From: Armatimonadetes bacterium Uphvl-Ar1
GTDB lineage: Bacteria > Armatimonadota > Fimbriimonadia > Fimbriimonadales > Fimbriimonadaceae
Direction of reading: 5' to 3'
Assembly: GCA_002162075.1 (NCBI GenBank)
Contig: CP021423.1
Span: forward strand, 1,984,001 to 2,048,000
DNA length: 64,000 nt
A program made the translations under genes and the position numbers. Positions 17,856 through 25,776 of the stretch are shown piece by piece. The number at the start of each line of letters is the position of its first letter. The first letter of the stretch is position 1. The notes beneath the pieces were generated by a model. The model was not told the origin of the DNA, ran no database searches, and saw only the letters and a program-made list of their open reading frames with translations.

Positions 17856-18674
17856 TTTTTCTTCCGCAATCTTGCGATGGGCTGCCAATACAGAATCACT
17901 ACTAGCTCCATTTTGAAGTTCTAAAATTTTAGCGAACTTCATCGCATCGTTCGCCATCATCAGCAGAGAAACCGAGAGGCCTTGCCATCCCAACTTGCGC
18001 CCACCTTTTATAACCATTCTCTTGAAGAAATCTCGTACCAGTTTTCGAAAAACGCGACCAGAGCTGATTCTTTCAGACTCAAATACTTGGCCCGCCTCCA
18101 CTGACGTGTACTTGTTAACTCGACCCACAAAATCCTCCGCAGACAAATAGGTAAAGTGGTGGACACAAAGTTCATCGCTACAAGGTACTCGCGCAACTCG
18201 CATTCCATCTACTGGCCGAAGTCCTTGATGAACTTCACTGTGAAGAGTGACTGCCTCCCTTAAAAAGAGCCTACCATGAACGTCTCGCTTTGGCTCGAAT
18301 TCCGCTCCGATCATGGGAGCTCCAAACATATAGTTCAACCAGTGAAACTCAATAATATCAGCACCCTTACAGACAATGAGCTTTTCAAACTCATCCCACA
18401 AACCAGGTGATAAAACTTCATCCGCATCCAAGATTAACACCCAAGGCTGATTCGATTGATCGACTGCAAACTTCCGCGCTGGTTCCACATACCCAACCCG
18501 CTCATGATAAACCACCTTAGCCCCAAACTCCTCTGCAATCTCCACCGTCCGATCTTCTGAATACATATCACAAACCACAATCTCTTCAACATGTTCAACC
18601 ACCGAACGCAAAACCAAATCCAAATACCGCTCCGCCTGAAAAGTATTGATCACAACAGAAATCGGTAATTTCAT
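17844..18674 (-). CDS. family 2 glycosyltransferase (LPS-core type)
   Basis: A 276-residue enzyme with the GT2 signature ISVVINTFQAERYLDLVL, the acidic metal motif LILDADEVLSPGLWDEF and a basic helical C-terminus (FFKRMVIKGGRKLGWQG) that would sit on the membrane. It resembles the WaaE/LgtF-type enzymes that add glucose to the heptose region of LPS. Its ATG overlaps the dusB stop, so it is transcribed with dusB and the repressor gene upstream. It opposes the GT4 gene and overlaps its end by 12 bases. Confidence 0.85.
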   Translation of the reverse strand: MKLPISVVINTFQAERYLDLVLRSVVEHVEEIVVCDMYSEDRTVEIAEEFGAKVVYHERVGYVEPARKFAVDQSNQPWVLILDADEVLSPGLWDEFEKLIVCKGADIIEFHWLNYMFGAPMIGAEFEPKRDVHGRLFLREAVTLHSEVHQGLRPVDGMRVARVPCSDELCVHHFTYLSAEDFVGRVNKYTSVEAGQVFESERISSGRVFRKLVRDFFKRMVIKGGRKLGWQGLSVSLLMMANDAMKFAKILELQNGASSDSVLAAHRKIAEEKLKN

Positions 18675-19738
18675 TCTTCAAACCTTCCCAAAAACCCCCA
18701 AAGCAACTCTTCAAGTTCTGCATAACTCGATACACGACTCAACTGTCCGCGGATTTCGCTCGCCCCTTCTGCCCCTTTGATATAAAGCGGCAATTGCCCC
18801 CTGAGTGCCCGTAAACCACGAAGTTCACAATCCGAAATATCCGGCCGAGCACAAACTTCCTCCCAACTTTCACACTCCGCTTCAAAAGCCACCATCATGC
18901 GCGCATGATCCAGCGCCGTCTCCACGCGTTCCCGCAAACTCGGTTCACCCGGATCAGCTCTTTCCGTCAATCCAGCCTGTATCCGCGCCAACGACCAAGG
19001 ATTTGAAATCGCTGCCCGCCCCACCATCACCCCATCACATCCCGTTTCGCGCATCATCCGCTTTGCATCGTCCGCCGTCTTCACATCGCCATTCCCAATC
19101 AATGGAATAGTCAAGACATCACGCAAAGACTTAATCAAATCCCAATTTGCCTCACCTTCAAATCCCTGTTTAGCAAACCGTGCATGAAGCGTCAACATTT
19201 GCGCTCCCGCATCCTGGAAGCGCCGCGCCAAATCAGGTGCCGCAAACATCGAATAATCCCAACCCGCCCGAACTTTCACCGTCACCGGCACATCAACCGC
19301 CTTCACAACCGCCCGCACAATCGCCTCTGCCAAATCAGGATCTTTCAAAAGCGCCGCTCCTGATCCGGTCTTGCAAACTTTCGGCACCCAACACCCCATG
19401 TTGATGTCCACAATGTCACAACCAAACCCCACCGCAACCTTCGCCGTTTCCGCCATGATCGCCGGATCACCCCCAAATATCTGGATTCCCAACGGCTTTT
19501 CCCCCGCATGAACCTTCATCTTTCGGTACGTCTTCACCGCGTTGTGGTGGATCGCCATCGCACTCACAAATTCCGTGAACATCAAACCCGGATCAGCAAT
19601 CCGCTTACAAATCAATCGAAACGCAAGATTAGAAACATCCTCCATCGGTGCCAAAACCAATGGGTTCGCCACCTCGACTGGCCCAACTCGGAAAGCAGGA
19701 ACTTGACTCGTCTCAACTTGCACAGAACTCACCATCAC
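18671..19738 (-). CDS. dusB: tRNA-dihydrouridine synthase
   Basis: An FMN enzyme that reduces uridine in the tRNA D-loop. The TIM-barrel shows LAPMEDVSNLAFRLICK, the FTEFVSAMAI segment, the catalytic Cys in DINMGCWVPKVCKTGSGAAL, LTLHARFAKQGFEG, IPLIGNGDV and the phosphate-binding GVMVGRAAISNPW. At about 355 residues it has the DusB length and a C-terminal helical tRNA-binding part (REIRGQ-like). The start is GTG 19738 or ATG 19735, immediately after the repressor stop. dus genes are known targets of some genomic islands in other bacteria; here there is only adjacency to a phage-type repressor and no integrase. Confidence 0.93.
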   Translation of the reverse strand: MMVSSVQVETSQVPAFRVGPVEVANPLVLAPMEDVSNLAFRLICKRIADPGLMFTEFVSAMAIHHNAVKTYRKMKVHAGEKPLGIQIFGGDPAIMAETAKVAVGFGCDIVDINMGCWVPKVCKTGSGAALLKDPDLAEAIVRAVVKAVDVPVTVKVRAGWDYSMFAAPDLARRFQDAGAQMLTLHARFAKQGFEGEANWDLIKSLRDVLTIPLIGNGDVKTADDAKRMMRETGCDGVMVGRAAISNPWSLARIQAGLTERADPGEPSLRERVETALDHARMMVAFEAECESWEEVCARPDISDCELRGLRALRGQLPLYIKGAEGASEIRGQLSRVSSYAELEELLWGFLGRFEE

Positions 19739-20362
19739 CTAAGGGATAATTCCCGACGAATCGTAAATCGTTATTCGCTGGGTCCCCCGCTCCCTCACAA
19801 TCCCCACAAGGTACCCCAGCATCGCCCCCTCCGCTGGGAAGGCGTCATAGCGAGCATTCAACGGCAACAAAATATACTGCTCGCCGTCGTGCTTCAACTG
19901 CTTCACTGTAACTAATCCATCTTCAGAACGAAAGAGAATCACGTGCCCAATCCTCGGCACATCCGTCCGTTGAAATACACAAACATCCTGCGGCTCCAAA
20001 AGCGGATACATCGAGTCCGAACTGATTCGACAAGCAAACCGCCCCCGAGGGTCGCCCATCTCCGGCGGCACAAATTCAAACGTCTCACTCTCAAAAGGGT
20101 CAGTCCAATTCACCGGATCACTAGCCGCAATATATCCAATGTAAGTCACCGGAACCAATAGCTGACTTGCTGGGATCAAAGGATCACCCACTTCACCCCC
20201 ATCAAAACCCAGTCCCCGGAGCCGAACCATCACCTTCGGGGCAATCTCCGCACCACCAGATTCCATCATCGCAACCAAACTCCGCGAAACCCCCAACTCC
20301 TCCGCCATCTCCTGCTGAGTCCACCCCTTATCACGCCGAAATTCCTTCAACTTGTCAACCAT
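19739..20362 (-). CDS. CI/LexA-like repressor (XRE helix-turn-helix plus S24 peptidase)
   Basis: A 207-residue protein. Residues 1-55 are an XRE-type helix-turn-helix (GWTQQEMAEELGVSRSLVAMM); residues 100-205 are an S24 self-cleaving domain with the Ser nucleophile in ISSDSMYPLLEPQDVC and the Lys base in LVTVKQLKH. The usual cleavage Ala-Gly is here Ala-Ser (GYIAASDPVNW), so cleavage under RecA may be altered. It is divergent from the sigma-factor gene over a 68-base region full of TTGACA-like half sites, which suggests that it controls both itself and the sigma gene, as phage repressors do. The only recognisable phage-type master regulator in the window. Confidence 0.88.
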   Translation of the reverse strand: MVDKLKEFRRDKGWTQQEMAEELGVSRSLVAMMESGGAEIAPKVMVRLRGLGFDGGEVGDPLIPASQLLVPVTYIGYIAASDPVNWTDPFESETFEFVPPEMGDPRGRFACRISSDSMYPLLEPQDVCVFQRTDVPRIGHVILFRSEDGLVTVKQLKHDGEQYILLPLNARYDAFPAEGAMLGYLVGIVRERGTQRITIYDSSGIIP

Positions 20363-20430
20363 GTCAATATTTTACCATATTTTTGACATTGCTCTTGACA
20401 AAATAGTAGACATAAAGATACTATATTGGC
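20362..20430. promoter_or_regulatory. divergent promoter/operator of repressor and sigma genes
   Basis: Toward the sigma gene, TTGACA (20395-20400) and TACTAT (20419-20424) stand 18 bases apart. The -10 ends six bases before the ATG, so the sigma mRNA would start at or near its ATG and be leaderless. On the other strand a TAAAAT box (20374-20369) likewise ends six bases before the repressor ATG. Three half sites recur: TGTCAA at 20362-20367, TTGACA at 20383-20388 and TTGACA at 20395-20400, with GTAGACA at 20406-20412. The first pair is an inverted repeat with a 15-base gap. Repressor bound here would block both promoters. The sites are visible; the binding is inferred. Confidence 0.6.
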
Positions 20431-20913
20431 ATGGGCTATTCACATGATAACTCTGAAATTCGTTGGAATCAAGACACCGAACAGTACGTCCGCCGTGCAA
20501 CCAGAACTTGGTGCTCACGTCTCGGAATCAAAGGCGAAGACGTCAAAGACCTCGAGCAAGATGCCGTAATGACCGCATGGAATAAAGTCGAAAATGGCAA
20601 GATCCACTACAAAGAGGGACTCTGGTTCATCGCCCGCAACACCGTGCTTGACTTCCGAGCGAAAGCTAGTCGAATCGATACCACCGAACTCGACGAACAA
20701 CTCGCTCGAGAACCGTCAAATCCCCTTGACAAAATTCTCATCGAAGAAGTCCAACGGGAGTTCCCCGAGCTTGTCCTCCTCGCCGCCGCAAGGGCCGACG
20801 GTTTCGAGTGGGATCTCATCGCCCAATCCTTGGGCATCAGTTCCGGCACTCTCCGTGTGCGCTACAGCCGATTAGTTAAGAAGGCCAACGAACACTTTAA
20901 CAAATCTAGATAA
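20431..20913 (+). CDS. sigma-70-family (ECF-like) sigma factor
   Basis: A 160-residue protein with sigma region 2 (DVKDLEQDAVMTAWNKV and FIARNTVLDFRAKASR, about residues 33-78) and region 4 helix-turn-helix (GFEWDLIAQSLGISSGTLRV, about residues 125-145). It lacks regions 1 and 3, the ECF layout. It is divergent from a phage-type repressor and convergent with the portal gene, separated by a hairpin terminator. In that setting it may activate the late particle genes, with its own expression held off by the repressor. This role is an inference. A host stress sigma factor is the alternative. No anti-sigma gene is nearby. Confidence 0.8.
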   Translation: MGYSHDNSEIRWNQDTEQYVRRATRTWCSRLGIKGEDVKDLEQDAVMTAWNKVENGKIHYKEGLWFIARNTVLDFRAKASRIDTTELDEQLAREPSNPLDKILIEEVQREFPELVLLAAARADGFEWDLIAQSLGISSGTLRVRYSRLVKKANEHFNKSR

Positions 20914-20916
20914 GTC

Positions 20917-20946
20917 AAAAGCCGCCCCCACCAAGGGGGCAGCTCT
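20917..20946. terminator. bidirectional terminator between sigma and portal genes
   Basis: A GC-rich hairpin (arms GCCGCCCCC and GGGGGCAGC with one mismatch, ACCAA loop, 20921-20943) lies between the convergent stops of the sigma gene and the portal gene. It is preceded by AAAA and followed by CTCTTATT, so it can serve both directions. Confidence 0.65.
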
Positions 20947-21995
20947 TATTCTTCAAACCAAACCCGCAGATCATCCCCGCTTCCAAATTCGTGCAGCAAC
21001 TGATCTGTAAAAGTATTGGACAAATCTTGCCACAAAGGAACCAAGAATTCCTCTGTCGCCGCTGCTCGCGCTTCCCCCATATTCGAGTAAGTCGCCCGGT
21101 CAAGCCCCGCCCCGAGCCCAACTACAACCGCCGGAATCCCAAGCACTGCCGTGATCCGCTCTTCTGGCAGCCGGTTGAGCTGGCCAATCGCCAAATCATC
21201 CGGCTTGAACCCAATCGGCGTAACTTCTGCCGGAAAAGTCGGCACAATTACTCCGCCCGCATTCTCCCGGCTTGTTGCCTGGCGCATCCGTTCTGCCACA
21301 TAGTCCGCATCCGCCTGAGTCAACCGAACCCCATCACCCTTTGCCGAAACGATCAAGCTGGGTACAGGATTTCCCAACAAACTCTGGCTATATGCGGCAA
21401 TCTGATTGTCAGTGGCAATCTGCCGTGCGACCGACTTCAGTCGAGAAATTCCCATGCAAGGCCGCTCCGGATCAAGCCCATCGCGATCATGCAAAATGTC
21501 TTCTCGCCCAACTCGAACCACACCGCTCGATCCCAAAATCTCATAGTAATCCACCAAATTCGGACGATCACGCACCGGAACGACCCGGACACAAGAATGC
21601 GGCAACCACTCCAATCCAATCATCCGCCCTTCCGCATTCCGAATCTTCAATGCAAAAGCATTCCCGTCCAAAATGCGCGAATAAACCAAAGCCGAGATCA
21701 ATTCCCGACCCGACAAATTCGCCCGATCACGCGCATCAATCATGCCCTGGGGCCGCCGCATAATCTCCCCCAATGGGTGGTCAACCCGGCCCCACTCTGC
21801 ACCGTCAAACCCTTGAATCAAAAAACTCGCCCGCCCCGCATTGCGCATCGCCCAAAAAACGCAAGCCATCACCGCGCTATTCTGGGTTGCATCAGCTTCC
21901 CGCACCGGAACCGCCCCCGGCGACCACAAAAAGCTCGCTGAACTCCCCCGATTCCAATTCAATCCCTTCGTAAAAATCCGCTCAAACAGTCTCAT
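20946..21995 (-). CDS. HK97-type phage portal protein, short C-terminus
   Basis: A 349-residue portal. It shows the family features VMACVFWAMRNAGRASF near the start, ELISALVYSRILDGNAFALKI, YYEILGSS...REDILHDRDGLDP, GISRLKSVARQIATDNQIAAYSQSLLGN, the RLPEERITAVLGIPAVVVGLG segment and TYSNMGEARAAATEEFLVPLWQDL. It ends at RVWFEE, at least about 40 residues before where the family usually ends, so the C-terminal crown region is missing or reduced. The stop abuts a terminator, so nothing was cut off by a nearby frame break. It lies 9 kb from its capsid gene and 6 kb from its terminase, with host genes between. The upstream neighbour is a mercury-transport-like gene. Confidence 0.88.
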   Translation of the reverse strand: MRLFERIFTKGLNWNRGSSASFLWSPGAVPVREADATQNSAVMACVFWAMRNAGRASFLIQGFDGAEWGRVDHPLGEIMRRPQGMIDARDRANLSGRELISALVYSRILDGNAFALKIRNAEGRMIGLEWLPHSCVRVVPVRDRPNLVDYYEILGSSGVVRVGREDILHDRDGLDPERPCMGISRLKSVARQIATDNQIAAYSQSLLGNPVPSLIVSAKGDGVRLTQADADYVAERMRQATSRENAGGVIVPTFPAEVTPIGFKPDDLAIGQLNRLPEERITAVLGIPAVVVGLGAGLDRATYSNMGEARAAATEEFLVPLWQDLSNTFTDQLLHEFGSGDDLRVWFEE

Positions 21996-22048
21996 CCCTA
22001 ACCAAACAAATCACCCAAACCCCGCCAACAAGTTACAAATCAATCAAT

Positions 22049-22402
22049 TCAGTGAACGTGACCGCTCTGAGTATTCAAAAAGCCAACAAGCGTGATCCCA
22101 ACCACAACGCAAGTCACAAACCACATCGAACCGATCTTGACCCGCCGCTTTGCATGCACGTCCGAATCACAACTCCCACAATCATGACAAGCATGAGGTT
22201 TCTTGTATGCCCCCCAAAAGCCAAACCCCAAACTGAGCAAACTAAAAGCAACCAACCACCACCGGTAAGGCTCCAGAGCATGAAGCCAGCCCGCCGTTAC
22301 GCTCATCCCCCCAAAAGCAAATAAAACCGTCGAACCACAACAAGGAACGTGCGCCAGCAAAGCTAACCCTGCCGAACTCACCGAAGCGATTGACGATTTC
22401 AT
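22049..22402 (-). CDS. MerT-like metal transport protein
   Basis: A protein of about 117 residues with three predicted membrane spans. The vicinal Cys pair that binds Hg(II) in MerT is in the first span (HVPCCGSTVLFAFGG); a Cys-rich cytoplasmic loop follows (HACHDCGSCDSD); and the LEPYRWWLVAFSLLSLGFGFW segment matches MerT's second span. It may move mercury or another soft metal. There is no merA, merP or merR in view, so it may be a stand-alone MerT relative. I chose ATG 22402; the upstream TTG is inside an inverted repeat that looks like an operator. Confidence 0.6.
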   Translation of the reverse strand: MKSSIASVSSAGLALLAHVPCCGSTVLFAFGGMSVTAGWLHALEPYRWWLVAFSLLSLGFGFWGAYKKPHACHDCGSCDSDVHAKRRVKIGSMWFVTCVVVGITLVGFLNTQSGHVH

Positions 22403-22405
22403 AAT

Positions 22406-22429
22406 GCAATTATATTGCAATAACGCAAT
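22406..22429. promoter_or_regulatory. inverted repeat upstream of the MerT-like gene
   Basis: GCAAT-TAT-ATTGC (22406-22418) is a perfect inverted repeat, and a third GCAAT (22425-22429) follows. It ends four bases before the MerT-like ATG (22402, read leftwards). Such short AT-rich palindromes are common ArsR-type operators, so metal-responsive control is possible. No regulator gene is beside it. Confidence 0.35.
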
Positions 22430-22441
22430 TTTCTCAAGGAC

Positions 22442-24706
22442 CTACCCACCAAATCCTCCAACCCCACCAATCTGCTGACCCCGTCGTCCGAGCCCAAAAT
22501 CACTTCCAAATGGCAACGACTTGATCCGAATATAGAACGCAATCTGCCGACCACTCCGGAACCCACTGCGAAAATCCGTGATCTCCAAAACCGCCTCCGT
22601 ACAGTGCAAATCGTATTTAATCGAATATTGCTGAGCCTCCAACTGCTTTGTATAGCCATTGTAAAACAGCACCGCATCCGTACTCACCTGCCCCCACTTG
22701 AATCCATCAATCTGCAAACTTGCCGCCCCCCAAACCGCCCGACTCCCATCATAACGAACACTCGCCGCCATCCCCGTCTCCCCAACTCGGAACCGAGAAT
22801 CCGCCCGGAACACTCCCCAGTTCCGATTGAATGTATCGTAATTCCCCGAAAACTGGAAGAACCGATCTCCATTCCGATAAGTCGTCCCCAGAGTCACAAT
22901 CTGCCACGGCGTCTGCTGACGCTCAATCGCCAAAACGTCGTAACCCGTTGAAGCCGTACTCCGCCAACCTCTCCCGTGGTCAACATCAAGCCCGAATTGA
23001 AACGCGTCATTCTGGCCCGCCAGGTCAATCGCCAAAGGCGTAAAACCAAGTTGCTTCTGATTCCGATAACTCAACCGCAAAGTCGAATTCCCCCGAAACG
23101 CATAGCGCAAATTCCCCCCATAACCGAGCAAATACTGAGCCGTATCATCACTATAAAGCCCCTGTCGGTACTGTCCGTTGTAATCCAGCCCGAACCCTCT
23201 CCCCAAATCAACGTTCTTGTTCAAAACCGAATCAAACGTAATCCGCGTAATCGGATCACCACCCGGATCGCGTAACTCCCCAACACTTCCCTCAAACTGA
23301 AATGGCCAAGCTCCGCCAAACCCCTCACCAAATAGCCGACGCGTATCTGAGCGCAAAGTCAGAAGCGGAGTCCGGTCACTCGCTGCCGAAAAACTCTGGG
23401 TCGCACCCACGGGAATGGATCGCTGATAGAGCAAGTCCGCACTGAAAGACCGCAACTCCTGATTCCCCAAAAACCGCACATCCCAACGCTTACTCTGGCT
23501 CAAAACCAAGCCCTGATTTTCACTCCGCGAGTCGGAATAAGTTGCACTCAAACTCGTCCGTGTTGTCGAACCAAACCGCCGCGTGTCAGAAAAACTCAAG
23601 TTCTGGGAAACACTCCCAAAATTCGCCGTATCCGAGCTGTTTCGGCTATATCCAATCGCCGAACTCCCCGTCGCACTTGGCACCGTCAACTGCAAACGCG
23701 AATTCAAAATCGAACTATCCGGTGCCGTCAAATAGTTGTTCTTCTGCCATCGCGTATCAAGGTCAAGTCGAGACGCACCAATGCGTTGTTGGTGCTTCCA
23801 GTTTGCTACCAGCGTATCATCCCGCCCTGTCAATCCGTATGCCCCAACTGCCCCAAGAACTGTCTCTGTGTCGTATCCAAGTTCCCCGCCTATCCCAAAT
23901 CCCAGCTTGGACATATAGTCCAACCGAGTTTCCCAAATGTCCGCCCCCCGGAGCGGCGTGATAAACCTCGATTTCACATAGTAACCCTCGTCCACACTCT
24001 GACCAAACTCCGGCAGATACCGAGGGCGATCATCCACCAAAGGAATATAGAGGTAGGGCAATCCCAAAACCCGTTTCCCCAAAATCTCCAACCCAAAATC
24101 CCGGAAAACAATCTTCTTTCCCGGCTCAAAGTCCACCGTCCCCGCATCAAATTCAAAGTGCGGATGCTCCAAATCGCACGGCGTCATCTTTCCATCAATC
24201 AAATGGAAATGCGGCTCTCTAAATTTCGACTTACCACCTGTCGCGTACCACGGACCCGTTGTCAAACCTTGCGTCCGGGTCGGCACAATGACCGCCTTTC
24301 CCCCCTCAACTTCATAAACTCCCTCCTTAAAATCAACCCGCACTGTCTCCCCTGTCACCTCATCCCCCTCTCCCTTGAGCGAAGCGCCACCCACTAGCAC
24401 AAATTTCTGCGTCTCCGTGTTCCCCTCAATCCGATCCGCTTTCAAGGTGTAACCCTCGTACTCCACCTCAACATTCCCCTCCAGCAAAACATCGTTCCCT
24501 TTCCGCGTGCCCTTATCTGCCGAAATAATCTTGAGCGGTTTGCTTTGCCCCGAATCTGGAGGCGGTAACTGCTGATCCACACCCTCTTGAGGCGAATTCG
24601 ATTGACCCAAAACCACCGCTGGCTCCGGCCCTTCTGGAGTCTCTGGCAAACCCTGACCCCAACTCATCCCACAAGCCAGGAGCCCAAACCACCACAACCT
24701 TCTCAC
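22442..24706 (-). CDS. lptD: LptD-like outer-membrane LPS assembly protein
   Basis: About 754 residues. The N-terminus is a signal peptide (RRLWWFGLLACGMSWGQG); then comes an OstA/LptA-like domain (KIISADKGTRKGNDVLLEGNVEVEY... GYTLKADRIEGNTETQKF), and then a long beta-barrel (about residues 240-730) rich in aromatic strands such as GYNTE-like repeats. It would receive LPS from the Lpt bridge and insert it in the outer leaflet. I chose GTG 24706 over upstream in-frame starts because it gives the signal peptide, overlaps the lptF stop (GTGA) and has GGAGG at the right distance. The Cys pairs of E. coli LptD are not evident. LptF/G lies directly upstream, so the pathway genes are together. Confidence 0.85.
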   Translation of the reverse strand: MRRLWWFGLLACGMSWGQGLPETPEGPEPAVVLGQSNSPQEGVDQQLPPPDSGQSKPLKIISADKGTRKGNDVLLEGNVEVEYEGYTLKADRIEGNTETQKFVLVGGASLKGEGDEVTGETVRVDFKEGVYEVEGGKAVIVPTRTQGLTTGPWYATGGKSKFREPHFHLIDGKMTPCDLEHPHFEFDAGTVDFEPGKKIVFRDFGLEILGKRVLGLPYLYIPLVDDRPRYLPEFGQSVDEGYYVKSRFITPLRGADIWETRLDYMSKLGFGIGGELGYDTETVLGAVGAYGLTGRDDTLVANWKHQQRIGASRLDLDTRWQKNNYLTAPDSSILNSRLQLTVPSATGSSAIGYSRNSSDTANFGSVSQNLSFSDTRRFGSTTRTSLSATYSDSRSENQGLVLSQSKRWDVRFLGNQELRSFSADLLYQRSIPVGATQSFSAASDRTPLLTLRSDTRRLFGEGFGGAWPFQFEGSVGELRDPGGDPITRITFDSVLNKNVDLGRGFGLDYNGQYRQGLYSDDTAQYLLGYGGNLRYAFRGNSTLRLSYRNQKQLGFTPLAIDLAGQNDAFQFGLDVDHGRGWRSTASTGYDVLAIERQQTPWQIVTLGTTYRNGDRFFQFSGNYDTFNRNWGVFRADSRFRVGETGMAASVRYDGSRAVWGAASLQIDGFKWGQVSTDAVLFYNGYTKQLEAQQYSIKYDLHCTEAVLEITDFRSGFRSGRQIAFYIRIKSLPFGSDFGLGRRGQQIGGVGGFGG

Positions 24707-25776
24707 TCTAGCCTCCAACTCGCCACCGCCGTAAACAAGACAATGAAACCAACTGGCAACCACGCTGCCGCCATCGGAGTCACCCATCCGTTCCTTCCAA
24801 TCACTTCCGTCGCAATAATCTGAACATTAAAGTAAATCCACACAATAATCAAGCTGATCAGGAAACCTTGGAAAGCACTACCCCGACGGAATCGAAACGC
24901 CAAAACCCCGCCCATGATCGCAAACCCAAGGCAAGTCGCCGCAACCGCGTATCGAGAGTAAAACTCAATCTCCAAGTTCCTCGGTTGAACCCCGACCTTC
25001 TTGGCATCCTGAATATCCCGCCACAATTCCACTGTCGAACGATCTCTCGCCTCCGCCGATCTCAAAAAGTCCTCAATAACAATCCGCTGGTTAATCACCA
25101 ACTCCTTGACCCGGTTAACCATCACCAAAGATTCCCCCTCAATCACCCGAATCACCGGATCCTGAATCGTCCAAACCCCTTTGGAATAAGTCCCCGTTGG
25201 TGCCGAATAAACGTAAACTTGCCCTTCCTTTGGCCGCTCAATCAACAAAATATCTTTCAAAAAAAGCACCTGTTCCCGCTGCTCAACTGACCCAAAATTC
25301 GCCGCATAAGGTGGCAAGTTCAAACTCTGGTTCCTCTCAAACTTCGGAATCGCCGCCAAGACTCCAAACTCACGCAGCAACTTCGCCGACTCCTTCCCCG
25401 CCCAAGGTGTCACCTGGCTGGAATTATAAAAACTAAGCCCCGCAAACGCCATCCCGCAAATCCCCACCATCCGTAAAATCCGCCACACCGAATATCCCGC
25501 CGCTCGCATCGCCGTGATCTCCCCTTCCCGTGCAAGCCTCGAAATAGCCAAACTCGCCCCAAATGTCACCCCCATCGGAAAAGTCAAAAAGAACCACTTG
25601 GGCAATGCCAAGAAGATGTATTTCAGAACCGCCCCGCGAGGAACTGAATTCAAGTCCAACTCCTTAAACAACCAAATGATCTCGTTGACCATAAAGAGCA
25701 ACGCAATCACAAGCGTCCCCGCAATCAAAGGCACGATCATCTCCTTCAAGACATACTTATCAACCTTCCGAATCAC
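24703..25776 (-). CDS. LptF/LptG-family LPS export permease
   Basis: About 357 residues with the YjgP/YjgQ layout: three spans in the N-terminal third (LKEMIVPLIAGTLVIALLFM, LALPKWFFLTFPMGVTFGAS, VWRILRMVGICGMAFAGL), a periplasmic beta-jellyroll of about 150 residues (FERNQSLNLPPYAANFG... LELWRDI), and three C-terminal spans ending in VASWRLE. It works with LptB to pull LPS from the inner membrane. GTG 25776 was chosen because the upstream residues are translated in the frame of another gene, and this start overlaps the preceding stop. Whether it is LptF or LptG, and where its partner is, cannot be told from this window. Confidence 0.87.
   Translation of the reverse strand: MIRKVDKYVLKEMIVPLIAGTLVIALLFMVNEIIWLFKELDLNSVPRGAVLKYIFLALPKWFFLTFPMGVTFGASLAISRLAREGEITAMRAAGYSVWRILRMVGICGMAFAGLSFYNSSQVTPWAGKESAKLLREFGVLAAIPKFERNQSLNLPPYAANFGSVEQREQVLFLKDILLIERPKEGQVYVYSAPTGTYSKGVWTIQDPVIRVIEGESLVMVNRVKELVINQRIVIEDFLRSAEARDRSTVELWRDIQDAKKVGVQPRNLEIEFYSRYAVAATCLGFAIMGGVLAFRFRRGSAFQGFLISLIIVWIYFNVQIIATEVIGRNGWVTPMAAAWLPVGFIVLFTAVASWRLE

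Noticed and set aside
18671-20362. dusB as an integration site for the phage block.
   Set aside because: dusB is complete and there is no integrase or flanking repeat. Neighbouring the repressor gene is not enough.
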